Source: an uncultured Collinsella sp.
GTDB lineage: Bacteria; Actinomycetota; Coriobacteriia; Coriobacteriales; Coriobacteriaceae
Reading direction: 5' to 3'
NCBI GenBank assembly: GCA_959600835.1
Contig: CAUGNQ010000011.1
Span: forward strand, 1-46,390
DNA length: 46,390 nt
In this document: in pieces, positions 7,494-15,926 of the stretch
How positions within the stretch are numbered: the stretch's first letter is position 1
How the letters are laid out: the number at the start of each line of letters is the position of its first letter
Notes under the pieces: model-generated
What the model was told of the DNA's origin: nothing
Database searches by the model: none
The model's input: only the letters and a program-made list of their open reading frames with translations
Program-made: the position numbers and the translations under genes

Positions 7494-8654
7494 CTAGTGC
7501 AGGAGCTCGGACTGCCACGCATCGAGCTGTTCTGCCAAGCTCTTACCGGCGGCAGGCATGTCGATCTGGGGCCGCTTGGGCAGCAGCGCGCATTTAAGGA
7601 TTGCCGCGATGGTCTGCGAGACAAAACGGCTCGTATCCTTGTCGAAGCCTTGCGCAGCCTGAAGCATCGCAGGCAGGCTCTCGCGTAGATTCCCAGCGAT
7701 ATCCGCAAACCGCACGGCACCCGTAGCCTCAAACACGGAGAACAGCGCATCTATAAAACGCTCGCGCTCGCTCGGCGTCACCGCAAGCAGCATCTCGCGA
7801 ATGGAGCCGTCCACGTATCGCGCGCCGGCAGACAGACGCTCGCGATACACAAAGTCGCAGCCGTCGACCACCCAGCTAAAGGGGTTATGCTGCAACAGGC
7901 TAAACTCGGTGCTCTCAACGATGGCGTAGTCTTCCTGCGTCTCAAACATCATGCCGAAAATCGATGACTGAGGCAAAGTCTTGTCGATGCGACCCGAAAG
8001 GCCCGCAAAGGCGCCACCACTCAGGAATTCCTCGACAAAGCCCGGTCCATCGTGGGAGAAAGCTCGTTCGATTCGATTGCGAGCACTGTCAGAGCACATT
8101 GCTGCGCCATACACTGCCAAATTTCCGCCCTTGGAATGGCCTCCACACAAGAGCGGCCCATCGATCGAGGCCGACACCTCGTCCATATAGCGTGCTGCAG
8201 ATTCCTGGGAGGCCACAGGGCACCGAAACGCCATGTTAAAGTCCTCTTTCCAGCCCACAATCGTGCTGTCGGTACCGCGGAAGGAAACGTAGCTAAACCC
8301 TGCCGGAAATCGGAGCGTCATGGCCGCAAACTGCTCCGTCATCGCGACATCGTTCACAGCGCGATAACCGCATATGCGCACACCGCGGTATCTGGGATTT
8401 GCTGACACTGCCTCCAACAAGGCACGGCTTCCCTCTGGATTCCACAGGTCGCCAACCATATCCCGATAGCACTCGGCACGCAGCAGCTCGCGCACGTCAA
8501 GCCCCCGCCAGCCCTCAAGCTCTGGCATGTCGTCCGGCAGGCGCAAATACGACAACCAAGCAAAGACCAGACTGTCAACAGCGCAAAACGGCCGCTCATC
8601 AAACGAGTCAAAGGCCGTCTGGGCATAGGTCAAAAAGTTAGGCGAATCAGACAT
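7494..8654 (-). CDS. DUF2974 (Mbeg1-like) alpha/beta-hydrolase
   Basis: A 386-residue protein of the DUF2974/Mbeg1-like group of lipase-fold hydrolases. The nucleophile elbow GGHSKGGNLAVYGA (Ser in GHSKG) sits near residue 170, preceded by the strand SYVSFRGTDSTIVGWKEDF that forms the oxyanion side. No signal peptide or membrane segment is seen, so it should be cytoplasmic. The substrate is unknown; family members resemble lipases or esterases. GGGAGG stands shortly before the ATG at 8654. Related 32-bp repeats flank the gene on both sides, which could mean it was mobilised. Confidence 0.8.
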   Translation of the reverse strand: MSDSPNFLTYAQTAFDSFDERPFCAVDSLVFAWLSYLRLPDDMPELEGWRGLDVRELLRAECYRDMVGDLWNPEGSRALLEAVSANPRYRGVRICGYRAVNDVAMTEQFAAMTLRFPAGFSYVSFRGTDSTIVGWKEDFNMAFRCPVASQESAARYMDEVSASIDGPLLCGGHSKGGNLAVYGAAMCSDSARNRIERAFSHDGPGFVEEFLSGGAFAGLSGRIDKTLPQSSIFGMMFETQEDYAIVESTEFSLLQHNPFSWVVDGCDFVYRERLSAGARYVDGSIREMLLAVTPSERERFIDALFSVFEATGAVRFADIAGNLRESLPAMLQAAQGFDKDTSRFVSQTIAAILKCALLPKRPQIDMPAAGKSLAEQLDAWQSELLH

Positions 8655-8673
8655 GACCCTCCCATCAACAATG

Positions 8674-8747
8674 GTGCAAGGGGGACAGGCTGGTTTTGCA
8701 CCGATTGCACCTCATTTGATGCAAACAAACCTGTCCCCAATGCACCA
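8674..8747. repeat. Inverted pair of dispersed repeat units (REP-like)
   Basis: Two copies of a roughly 32-bp unit face each other: one arm has TGGTGCA...GGGGACAGG, the other (8716-8747) has AACAAACCTGTCCCC and TGCACCA. The GGGACAGGTTTGTTT core recurs at 35907-35921 and a related form at 36640. All copies are intergenic. Such palindromic pairs resemble REP/BIME elements spread by RAYT transposases; no such transposase is in the window. Confidence 0.6.
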
Positions 8748-8782
8748 AAAAGGCGCCCGGGTCACATGGATCCGGGCGCCTT
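8747..8782 (-). terminator. Rho-independent terminator of ldh
   Basis: Minus-strand stem AAGGCGCCCGG / CCGGGCGCCTT (8772-8782 with 8750-8760) followed by a short T-run, about 30 bp after the ldh stop. Confidence 0.85.
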
Positions 8783-8813
8783 CATTGTAGCCTGTTGCTC
8801 AAACGAGCCGCAT

Positions 8814-9764
8814 TTAGCAGGAGAAGTCGACGCTGTCGATGATATCCTTGAGAGCCTTTGCAGAGGCGGTGAGCTCATGCTGCTCGTCATCGTTCAGCGG
8901 CACGGGAACGCGGCAGACGACACCGTCGCGGCCAACGACCGTCGGCATGGAGATGGCCAGATCGGACAGGCCGTACTCGCCCACCATGAGCGAGGAGACA
9001 GGCAGAACGGTCTGCTCATCGCGCATGACGGCAGTGCAGATGCGCTTGACGGCCATGGCGACGCCGTAGTAGGTGGCGTGCTTCTTCTCGATGATGGTGT
9101 AGGCGGAGTTCTTGACGTCCTCGGCGATACGCTTCTCGGCGGCCTCGTGCTCCAGGTGGCCGTGAAGCTCGCAGAAGGTGTTCAGCGGCACGCCGGCAAC
9201 CTGAGCGCTGGACCAAGCGACAAACTCGGAGTCGCCGTGCTCACCCATGACATAGGCCTGGACATCGCGCGGGTCAACCTCGACGTGGGTACCAAGCATC
9301 TGCTGCAGACGGCCGGTGTCGAGCACGGTACCGGAGCCGATGACATGGCCCTCGGGCAGGCCGGACATCTTGATGGCGGCGTAGGTCAGAACGTCGACCG
9401 GGTTGGAGACGATGAGCAGAATGCCGTCGAAGCCGGACTTCTTAATCTCGGGGATAATGGACTTAAAGATGTTGACGTTCTTGTTGACCAGGTCCAGGCG
9501 GGTCTCACCAGGCTTCTGAGCAGCACCAGCGGTGACGACAATCATGGCGGCGTCGGCGACATCGGAATAATCGCCGGCGTAGATCTTCATCGGCTCGGCA
9601 AACGTCATGCCGTGCGCGATATCCAGGGCCTCACCCTCGGCGCGGTTCTTGTCCACGTCGATGAGGACCATCTCGGAGAACAAACCACTCTGCATCAGCG
9701 CGAACGCCGAAGACGAACCGACGAAACCGCAGCCGACAATAGCGACCTTCTTCTCGTTAACCAT
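8814..9764 (-). CDS. ldh: L-lactate dehydrogenase
   Basis: A 316-residue NAD-dependent enzyme reducing pyruvate to L-lactate. It shows the Rossmann motif VAIVGCGFVGSSSAFALM, the substrate arginine in GETRLDLV, SNPVDVLTY, GTVLDTGR, and the catalytic histidine in MGEHGDSEF, which separates it from malate dehydrogenase-type sequences. The chosen ATG at 9764 has GGGAG upstream; the longer open frame to 9842 lacks the fold's first strand. It should regenerate NAD during fermentation. It stands as its own unit, with a hairpin ahead of it and a strong terminator behind. Confidence 0.93.
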   Translation of the reverse strand: MVNEKKVAIVGCGFVGSSSAFALMQSGLFSEMVLIDVDKNRAEGEALDIAHGMTFAEPMKIYAGDYSDVADAAMIVVTAGAAQKPGETRLDLVNKNVNIFKSIIPEIKKSGFDGILLIVSNPVDVLTYAAIKMSGLPEGHVIGSGTVLDTGRLQQMLGTHVEVDPRDVQAYVMGEHGDSEFVAWSSAQVAGVPLNTFCELHGHLEHEAAEKRIAEDVKNSAYTIIEKKHATYYGVAMAVKRICTAVMRDEQTVLPVSSLMVGEYGLSDLAISMPTVVGRDGVVCRVPVPLNDDEQHELTASAKALKDIIDSVDFSC

Positions 9765-9791
9765 TAGAAACTCCCATCTCTCTCCACAAAC

Positions 9792-9820
9792 AAGCCGCCC
9801 GGGAGCGACCCGAGCGGCTT
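9792..9820 (-). terminator. Hairpin between aminotransferase and ldh
   Basis: Minus-strand 12-bp stem AAGCCGCTCGGG / CCCGGGCGGCTT with one G-U wobble, followed by GTTTGTGG. It probably ends the aminotransferase transcript, or acts in the ldh leader, since it lies only about 28 bp before the ldh start. Confidence 0.55.
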
Positions 9821-9965
9821 GCCGTAACCCCAATACATCCAATCGGGACTTTGATTATGCTCCTATTCGCAGCCGAATATCGACCGTTTACCGAAATTAT
9901 TTGCAGGATTCGTAAAATAACTGTACGAAATCGGTTTCGAGCTATTGACGAGTCGAAATAGGTTT

Positions 9966-11129
9966 CTAATACAGGCCCGCCTCGCGAATGGCCTCGACAG
10001 CCAAAGCGATCTGATCGGGCGGCAGGACCAGCGCCATGCGCACATGCCCCTCGCCCGAAGGACCAAAGCTCGCGCCCGGCGTCACCACAACGCCGGCCTT
10101 CTCCATGAGCTCCTCGCAAAACGCCATGGAATCGGTGCGACCACCGGGAAGCTTGGCCCATACAAACATGGAGCCATGCGCGTTGGGACGCTCCCAGCCC
10201 AGACCCTCAAGACCGTCGCACAGGGCATCGCGGCGCTCCTGGTACTTCAGACGCTGCGCCTCGACCTCATCGCGCGGACCATTAAGGCACGCAATGGCGG
10301 CCTTCTGGATCGGGAAGAACATGCCAAAGTCGATCTGGCTGCGCAGCTTGGCAAAGGCCGAGACCACATCCTCGCGACCGACCAAAAAGCCGATGCGGGC
10401 ACCGGTGACGTTAAACGACTTGGAGAGCGAGAAGAACTCAACGCCCACCTCGAGCGCACCGGGATACTGCAAGAAGCTGCCGCCGGGCTCGCCGTCAAAC
10501 ACGATGTCGGAGTACGCGTTGTCATGAACGATTAACAGATCGTGCTCGCGGGCAAAGGCGATAATCTCCTCGTAGACCTCGGGCGTGCCCACCGAGCCGA
10601 CCGGGTTCGCGGGCAGCGACACGATCATATATTTGGCACGATCGGCAACCTCGGGATCGATACCCGCCACATAGGGCAGGTAATTATGCTCGGCGACCAA
10701 CGGATAGTACTCGAGTTTGGCATCGGCGATCTTGGCACCCGCCTCAAAGACCGGATAGCACGGATCGGGAACCAGAATGGTGTCACCCGGATCGAGCAGG
10801 GCCAGGCCCAAATGGCCCACGCCCTCCTGCGTGCCGTTGCACGACTGCACCATGGACGGCGTAATGCTCGAAACGCCAAAGCGACGCTCATAGTAATCGC
10901 ACACGGCTTGCTTAAGCTCGGGCAGGTCGCGCAGGGCATACTTCCACATCTCGGGATCTTGGGCTGCCTGCGCGAGCGCCTCGACCACGTGGTCGTACGG
11001 CTTAAAGTCGGGCGTGCCCACGCTCATGTTGTAAATGGTCTTACCCTGAGCCTTCAGCGCGAGAAGTTTATTGTTGAGCGAGGCGAAGACCTCTGCGCCA
11101 AAGCGGTCGAGACGCTGCGATGCCTGCAT
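9966..11129 (-). CDS. Class I/II PLP aminotransferase, DapL/PatA-like
   Basis: A 387-residue fold-type I aminotransferase. Visible marks are the N-terminal substrate loop SVGTPDFKP, the NPVGSVGT segment, DNAYSDIVFDG and the PLP lysine in FSLSKSFNVTGARIGFLVG. The last stretch and the HDNAYS pattern are closest to LL-diaminopimelate aminotransferases and B. subtilis PatA-type enzymes. In a genome with DapH it may transfer the amino group in the N-acetyl-DAP branch; alanine/aspartate-type activity remains possible. ATG 11129 follows AGGTGG. It lies between nadE and ldh, not in the DAP operon. Confidence 0.8.
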   Translation of the reverse strand: MQASQRLDRFGAEVFASLNNKLLALKAQGKTIYNMSVGTPDFKPYDHVVEALAQAAQDPEMWKYALRDLPELKQAVCDYYERRFGVSSITPSMVQSCNGTQEGVGHLGLALLDPGDTILVPDPCYPVFEAGAKIADAKLEYYPLVAEHNYLPYVAGIDPEVADRAKYMIVSLPANPVGSVGTPEVYEEIIAFAREHDLLIVHDNAYSDIVFDGEPGGSFLQYPGALEVGVEFFSLSKSFNVTGARIGFLVGREDVVSAFAKLRSQIDFGMFFPIQKAAIACLNGPRDEVEAQRLKYQERRDALCDGLEGLGWERPNAHGSMFVWAKLPGGRTDSMAFCEELMEKAGVVVTPGASFGPSGEGHVRMALVLPPDQIALAVEAIREAGLY

Positions 11130-11147
11130 GGTGCCACCTTTCGATAT

Positions 11148-11179
11148 AAAAAACGCGGCGCTCCGACAAGAGCGCCGCG
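11148..11179 (-). terminator. Rho-independent terminator of nadE
   Basis: Minus-strand stem CGCGGCGCTC / GAGCGCCGCG (11170-11179, 11154-11163) with a six-base loop and a T-run (11148-11153). It ends the nadE transcript just before the aminotransferase ribosome site. Confidence 0.88.
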
Positions 11180-11247
11180 CGATACGGGCCATCAGATTGC
11201 AAAAGTGTAACGCTTGCAACCCCCGTATTGGTTCAATTTAGCCAACC

Positions 11248-13227
11248 TTAGTCATCTGGATTGAGCGCGTCGATTTGCGCAAGCCACAGACGCGAGCTGG
11301 CGTCACTCGGCATACGCCAATCGCCGCGCGGGCTGAGCGTCACCGAGCCCACCTTGGGGCCATCGGGCAGACAGCTGCGCTTAAACTGTTGGGCAAAAAA
11401 GCGACGATAGAACGTACGCAGCCACGTGCGGACGGTCATGGCGTCGTAGACGCCTTCGAAACTCTTGAGTGCCATACGGTAGATCTTGCCCGGCTCAAAG
11501 CCAAAGCGCAGCAGGTAGTAGAGGAAGTAGTCGTGCAGTTCGTACGGGCCCACCAAATCCTCGGTCTTCTGGGCAATCTCGCCGTCGCCCGTGGGCGGCA
11601 GAAGTTCGGGAGACACCGGCGTATCGAGGATATCGAGCAGCACCTCGGCGATGCGCCCGCCAAAGACATCGGCCGCATAGCGCACCAGATGGCGCACGAG
11701 CGTCTTGGGGACGCTCGCGTTGACGGCGTACATGCTCATGTGGTCGCCATTGTACGTAGCCCAGCCGAGCGCCAGCTCCGACAGGTCGCCGGTGCCGATG
11801 ACAAAACCGCCCGCCTGGTTGGCCAAATCCATGAGGATCTGCGTACGCTCGCGCGCCTGGCTGTTCTCGTAAGTCACGTCCTGCACGGCAGGATCGTGCT
11901 CAATGTCCTTGAAGTGCTGCTCCACAGCCGCGTGGATCGAAACCTCGCGGAAGCTCACACCCAGGTCGCGGGCGAGCGACTCGGCATTCGACTTGGTGCG
12001 ATGCGTCGTGCCAAAGCCGGGCATGGACACGGCCGTGATACCGGTGCGCGGCAACCCCAGAGCATCGAAGGCGCGAACTGTCACGAGCAGCGCGAGTGTA
12101 GAATCAAGGCCGCCCGAAAGACCGATAACAGCCGCCTTGGTGCCCGTGTGGGCAAGGCGCGTCTTGAGGCCCGCGGTCTGCAGGTCGAGGATGGTCTCGC
12201 AACGCTCGGCCAGGTCGCCGTGGTCTGCCGGCACAAAGGGCGCACGTGGGAATACGCGGTCGATATCGCAGGCATCGCGCAGGACGGGCTCTTCGGCCAA
12301 CACGCCCTCAAACGAAAACTCAACGGTCGTGGCCTCCGGCGCATCGTCCGCGCGCGTCCATGTCGTCGAGCGGCGGCGCTCGGCAACCAGACGGTCAAGA
12401 TCGACATCGGCGACGGCCATATCACAGGTAAGCAGTTTGGTGGCAGCGAGCTTGGAGCCATTTTCGTAAATAAGGTTCTCGCCCGCAAAGACCATATCGG
12501 TCGTGGACTCGCCCTCGCTCGCATCCGCATAGGCATAGGCGCAGTACAGGCGCGCGCTTTGGTTAGAGATAAGGCTGCGGCGGTAATCTGCCTTACCGAT
12601 AATCTCGTCCGAGGCCGACGGGTTGAGAATCACCGTCGCACCGGCAAGCGCCATCTCGGTCGAAGGGGGTGCCGGCACCCACAGGTCCTCGCAGACCTCA
12701 ACGCCCAGCACCAGGTCCTCGGCACCTTCATCACAGCAGCGGTAGACAAGTCCCGAACCAAGCGGCACCGGACCCTGATCGGCAAATTCAACCCACACGG
12801 GATCGTCGGGCGCCGGAGCAAACCAGCGGCGCTCATAAAACTCACCGTAGTTGGGCAAGTATTTTTTGGCCGTAAGGCCCAAAAGTTCGCCCGCACAGCA
12901 AACGGCCGCGCAATTGTAGATGTTTTCAGCCACCGCAACGGGAAGACCGATGGTAAAGATAATCGGCAGCTCACGGGTTTCATCGAGGATGCGCACCAGC
13001 GCCGCCTCGCAGCCATGCAGCAGCGTGCGGTTATGGAACAAATCAGCCGCGGTATAGCCGCACAGGTTGAGCTCGGGCAGCACCAACGCACGAACGCCAC
13101 GCTCGGCGGCTTCGCGAACAGCCGCCAGCGCAACCTCGGCATTGCCCTCGACATCGGCCACGCGAATCTTGGGCGACGCCGCCGCCACGCGCAAAAAGCC
13201 GTCAGACTGAGAAAAGTGAAGATCCAT
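11248..13227 (-). CDS. nadE: Glutamine-dependent NAD+ synthetase
   Basis: A 659-residue two-domain enzyme that makes NAD from deamido-NAD, ATP and glutamine. The first about 290 residues are a nitrilase-type glutaminase with the Glu-Lys-Cys triad visible in LPELNLCGY, KKYLPNYGEFYE and VEVCEDLW. The C-terminal part is the ATP-pyrophosphatase synthetase, with SGGLDST and GTGDLSELALGW. Length is normal for the fused form. I chose ATG 13227 because GGGAG precedes it; an ATG at 13254 lacks a ribosome site. Monocistronic, with its own terminator. Confidence 0.94.
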   Translation of the reverse strand: MDLHFSQSDGFLRVAAASPKIRVADVEGNAEVALAAVREAAERGVRALVLPELNLCGYTAADLFHNRTLLHGCEAALVRILDETRELPIIFTIGLPVAVAENIYNCAAVCCAGELLGLTAKKYLPNYGEFYERRWFAPAPDDPVWVEFADQGPVPLGSGLVYRCCDEGAEDLVLGVEVCEDLWVPAPPSTEMALAGATVILNPSASDEIIGKADYRRSLISNQSARLYCAYAYADASEGESTTDMVFAGENLIYENGSKLAATKLLTCDMAVADVDLDRLVAERRRSTTWTRADDAPEATTVEFSFEGVLAEEPVLRDACDIDRVFPRAPFVPADHGDLAERCETILDLQTAGLKTRLAHTGTKAAVIGLSGGLDSTLALLVTVRAFDALGLPRTGITAVSMPGFGTTHRTKSNAESLARDLGVSFREVSIHAAVEQHFKDIEHDPAVQDVTYENSQARERTQILMDLANQAGGFVIGTGDLSELALGWATYNGDHMSMYAVNASVPKTLVRHLVRYAADVFGGRIAEVLLDILDTPVSPELLPPTGDGEIAQKTEDLVGPYELHDYFLYYLLRFGFEPGKIYRMALKSFEGVYDAMTVRTWLRTFYRRFFAQQFKRSCLPDGPKVGSVTLSPRGDWRMPSDASSRLWLAQIDALNPDD

Positions 13228-13308
13228 AAGAATGCTCCCGTGCGTAGACGCCATTCATAACAATTAGCAAGCCCTATTGTAGTTCAACCACCGGGCGCAA
13301 CCGCATCC

Positions 13309-13321
13309 CACCAATTTGGTG
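13309..13321. promoter_or_regulatory. Short palindrome between nadE and a divergent gene
   Basis: CACCAATTTGGTG is a near-perfect dyad in the 200-bp divergent region. It could be an operator for either gene, but nothing else supports a regulator. Confidence 0.25.
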
Positions 13322-13431
13322 AGCTATTGATGAGTTGATGGTATCTGTTAAATGTCACGTACGATTCACATCTGGTGGGTACCCTGATGGCTACACGAAA
13401 CGAAGCAGATTTACACCGGGAGGACCCCCGT

Positions 13432-14376
13432 ATGACGACCAAGTACACTGATGCGCCGCGCACGCGCGTCATGACGCCGGCCGCACTCAACAACGGCGTT
13501 CACGAGAACCATTCCATCGGCCAGACCATGGCCATTGCGCCCAAAAAGGGCCTGTTCGACGACATTTCCATTCCCCAGATCATCGCCGGCGCAGCAGCTG
13601 CCGCCACGAGCGTCGCGCTTGCCTCCAAGATCGGCATCGCTGGATCAGTGATCGGCGCCGCCGTGAGCTCGGTCATCACCGTTGTGTCCTCACAGGTCTA
13701 CCGCCACTTTATCTCTGCCAGCGCCAAAGCCCTCAAAGGCACGCACGCCGACGTCGACTACCCCGCCGGCGCCTATGAGCCCGTTGAATTTAATGCCGAG
13801 GAGCACCTGGGCGGCGCCGCGACTACGCAGGAGATGCGCCAGATTGCGGGGCGCGCGACCACGGCGCGCGTCGCCCCCAACAGCCTGCGCGCCAAGGCGG
13901 CGGCAGAGCGCAGCCAGACGCAAAAGAAGGTCATCATCTTCTCGATCGCCATCGCCATCGTCGCGGTCATCGCCTGCGCTGGCGCCATCCTTATCACCAC
14001 CGCCGGCGAGGGTCTGGGCGAGCGTCCCGAGCCAATCCTTTCGTCGCGCACGACCGAGCACGACGCAGATAGCTCCGGTCAATCGCAAAGCCAGCAGGAC
14101 GACCCGCAGGGCAACTCCGCATCCACCGACTCGTCATCGCCCACCCCTGATCAATCGCAGGGCGTCGATTCCTCTGCGAACAACAGCGGCACGCAATCCG
14201 GCACGACTGACTCAAGCCAAACGACTGACGGCTCTCAACCGAGCACGGGCGACCAGGCGAATGGCAATACATCGAGTACGGGATCTACCGACAACAGCAA
14301 CACCAACAGCTCGAGCGGAACCGCGTCCGGCACGGCATCTGACAGCTCGAGCCAAAACACGGCATCGGGCAACTAA
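13432..14376 (+). CDS. Predicted membrane protein with Ser/Thr/Gln-rich tail
   Basis: A 314-residue protein I do not recognise. Two Ala/Val-rich hydrophobic stretches at about residues 46-66 and 68-90 could form a hairpin. A third strong membrane segment (VIIFSIAIAIVAVIACAGAI) at about 165-190 follows a polar region. The last 110 residues are almost only Ser, Thr, Gln, Asn, Gly and Asp, like a cell-wall-spanning or surface tail. No sortase signal is seen. ATG 13432 has GGGAGG eight bases upstream; an earlier ATG at 13387 has none. It is a single gene followed by a hairpin. Confidence 0.7.
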   Translation: MTTKYTDAPRTRVMTPAALNNGVHENHSIGQTMAIAPKKGLFDDISIPQIIAGAAAAATSVALASKIGIAGSVIGAAVSSVITVVSSQVYRHFISASAKALKGTHADVDYPAGAYEPVEFNAEEHLGGAATTQEMRQIAGRATTARVAPNSLRAKAAAERSQTQKKVIIFSIAIAIVAVIACAGAILITTAGEGLGERPEPILSSRTTEHDADSSGQSQSQQDDPQGNSASTDSSSPTPDQSQGVDSSANNSGTQSGTTDSSQTTDGSQPSTGDQANGNTSSTGSTDNSNTNSSSGTASGTASDSSSQNTASGN

Positions 14377-14410
14377 GCACGTTTGTCTCTCATAGATAAC
14401 CGACCTGCAT

Positions 14411-14447
14411 AACGGGCGCGAACCGGCAAACGGTCGCGCCCGTTTGC
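14411..14447 (+). terminator. Terminator after the membrane protein gene
   Basis: AACGGGCGCGaACC (14411-14424) pairs with GGTCGCGCCCGTT (14432-14444), with one bulged A and a short T-run after the stem. Confidence 0.6.
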
Positions 14448-14515
14448 CATGGGTGCCGAGATGACGAGCCCCGTGCGAGGGTAAGATGCTTTGGTGTGTA
14501 AAGAGGAGATTTGCC

Positions 14516-15823
14516 ATGAGCAAGACAATAGTTAGGCCCACGCTATCGCTGGGCAACCACATCTATCTGTATCGCCTGCTGCGCGATGTGATTGGATGCG
14601 GCAAGCAAACGTTTATGACACAGGTCGAGGAGGCACTCGCCGCCGGCGATATGACCGCTTACGACCTGGGCTTCGAGTCCACGCGCGAGCTGCTCGAGGA
14701 ACTCGACGACTGCATTAAGCTGACCGTCTTTAAGGGCGGCCGCCTGTATGCCACCGTCATCGCCAACGAGGCCTGGGATACCGCCCTTGCCAAAGGCGAG
14801 GACAAGCCCAAGGCAGCCAAGGGCGCCAAGCAGTCCTACAAAAAGAAAAAGCGCGGCGAGAAGGACCTCAAGGCCGTGCGTCCCAAGCACGTTAAGCATC
14901 CCGAGTCCGAAGCTATGGTTGAAGCCGTACCGGAACCCGAGCCCGAGACAGAGATCGAAGTCGCTATTGAGGTAACAGCAGAAGCCGAAACCGAAATCGC
15001 CGCCACGACCGATCCCGAAGTCATATCAGAGCAGGAAGCCACTGCGGAGCTCAACGAGGCTCCCAAGTCGACAACCGAAGAAGCCGCCAACCAACCCGAG
15101 ACGCCTGCGTTCCAAAACAGCGATGTCTTTGGCGACGAGGCCGAGGACGATCAACCCGACGAGTCCGCCGATCAAGACGCTACCGAGTCGACGCCGGAAC
15201 CCGAGACGCCGCAGCCTGCCATCTCGCTCACGGTCGTCTATGACCCCGAGAATGCCAATGCCGGCATCACCACCATGGCATCCACGCCCATCGAGGCAAA
15301 GTCGAGTGTCGAGAATGAGAACGCGATGCAGGTTGAGGTTGAAACCGCAGCTGCAGATGCGCCCGTCACCGTGAAGCCCGCAGATTCCGAGATCGAGCCG
15401 GAAGTAATGCCGGAGCCCGCACCCGTCATCGAATCCGTGCCCGCCGCTGCTTGCGACCAAATTCCCGCACCGGCACCGGCTTCGGCACCCGCGGCGGCCC
15501 CAACCCCCGCACCTGCAGCGCCCGCCATCCCCAAGGACTTCCCCGTCGATTTCGCAACCGAGGTCTTCTGCCCCGGCCCGCTTTTGCACCAGCTGTCGAC
15601 CTATCTCCCCTACGGCGCCGACACCCTCGGCATTGTCGGCGAGTACTACTGGATCGCCCGCGAGCGCGGTACCATCGAGGCTGCGCGAAACCGCGCAAGC
15701 TTCCCCCTGCACTACACGCAGGCCGGCGAGCGCCACGAAGTCACCGTGCGCATCCGCCGCAACACCACCGGAGGCCTCGGAGCCACCTGGACCGTCGACA
15801 AGGTTGAAGAATCCAACGAATAG
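14516..15823 (+). CDS. Uncharacterised protein with acidic/proline-rich linker
   Basis: A 435-residue cytoplasmic-looking protein with three parts. Residues 1-85 look folded; the pattern LGFESTRELLEELDD followed by GGRLYATV resembles OST-HTH/LOTUS-like winged helices, a weak similarity by eye. Residues 85-105 are Lys/Arg-rich (KKKKRGEK). Residues 115-340 are low complexity, rich in Glu, Pro and Ala (PEPEPETEIEV; repeated PAPA). The last 95 residues form a second compact domain (FCPGPLLHQLSTYLPYGAD, HEVTVRIRRN). AGAGGAG precedes ATG 14516. Function unknown; the basic patch and possible HTH hint at nucleic acid binding. Confidence 0.7.
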   Translation: MSKTIVRPTLSLGNHIYLYRLLRDVIGCGKQTFMTQVEEALAAGDMTAYDLGFESTRELLEELDDCIKLTVFKGGRLYATVIANEAWDTALAKGEDKPKAAKGAKQSYKKKKRGEKDLKAVRPKHVKHPESEAMVEAVPEPEPETEIEVAIEVTAEAETEIAATTDPEVISEQEATAELNEAPKSTTEEAANQPETPAFQNSDVFGDEAEDDQPDESADQDATESTPEPETPQPAISLTVVYDPENANAGITTMASTPIEAKSSVENENAMQVEVETAAADAPVTVKPADSEIEPEVMPEPAPVIESVPAAACDQIPAPAPASAPAAAPTPAPAAPAIPKDFPVDFATEVFCPGPLLHQLSTYLPYGADTLGIVGEYYWIARERGTIEAARNRASFPLHYTQAGERHEVTVRIRRNTTGGLGATWTVDKVEESNE

Positions 15824-15824
15824 C

Positions 15825-15867
15825 AAAACGCGGCGAACGTCACAAAAACGTTCGCCGCGTTTTTTTA
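15825..15867 (+). terminator. Strong rho-independent terminator
   Basis: AAAACGCGGCGAACG (15825-15839) pairs over 15 bp with CGTTCGCCGCGTTTT (15849-15863), and the T-run continues. It lies directly after the stop at 15823. Confidence 0.9.
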
Positions 15868-15894
15868 TTTTCCCAGGTTGAGCATAAGTTCGTG

Positions 15895-15922
15895 TGACAA
15901 AGGGGCTGTCCCTTTGCCACAT
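15895..15922 (-). other. Hairpin at the 3' end of ettA
   Basis: On the minus strand TGTGGCAAAGGG and CCCTTTGTCACA pair with one G-U, a few bases after the ettA stop. No U-run follows. It may be a terminator-like element; its GGGACAG core resembles the dispersed repeats seen elsewhere. Confidence 0.45.
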
Positions 15923-15926
15923 CAAA

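Noticed and set aside
11275..13260. 661-residue plus-strand frame opposite nadE
   Set aside because: Arg/Gln/His-rich antisense shadow; nadE on the other strand is unambiguous.
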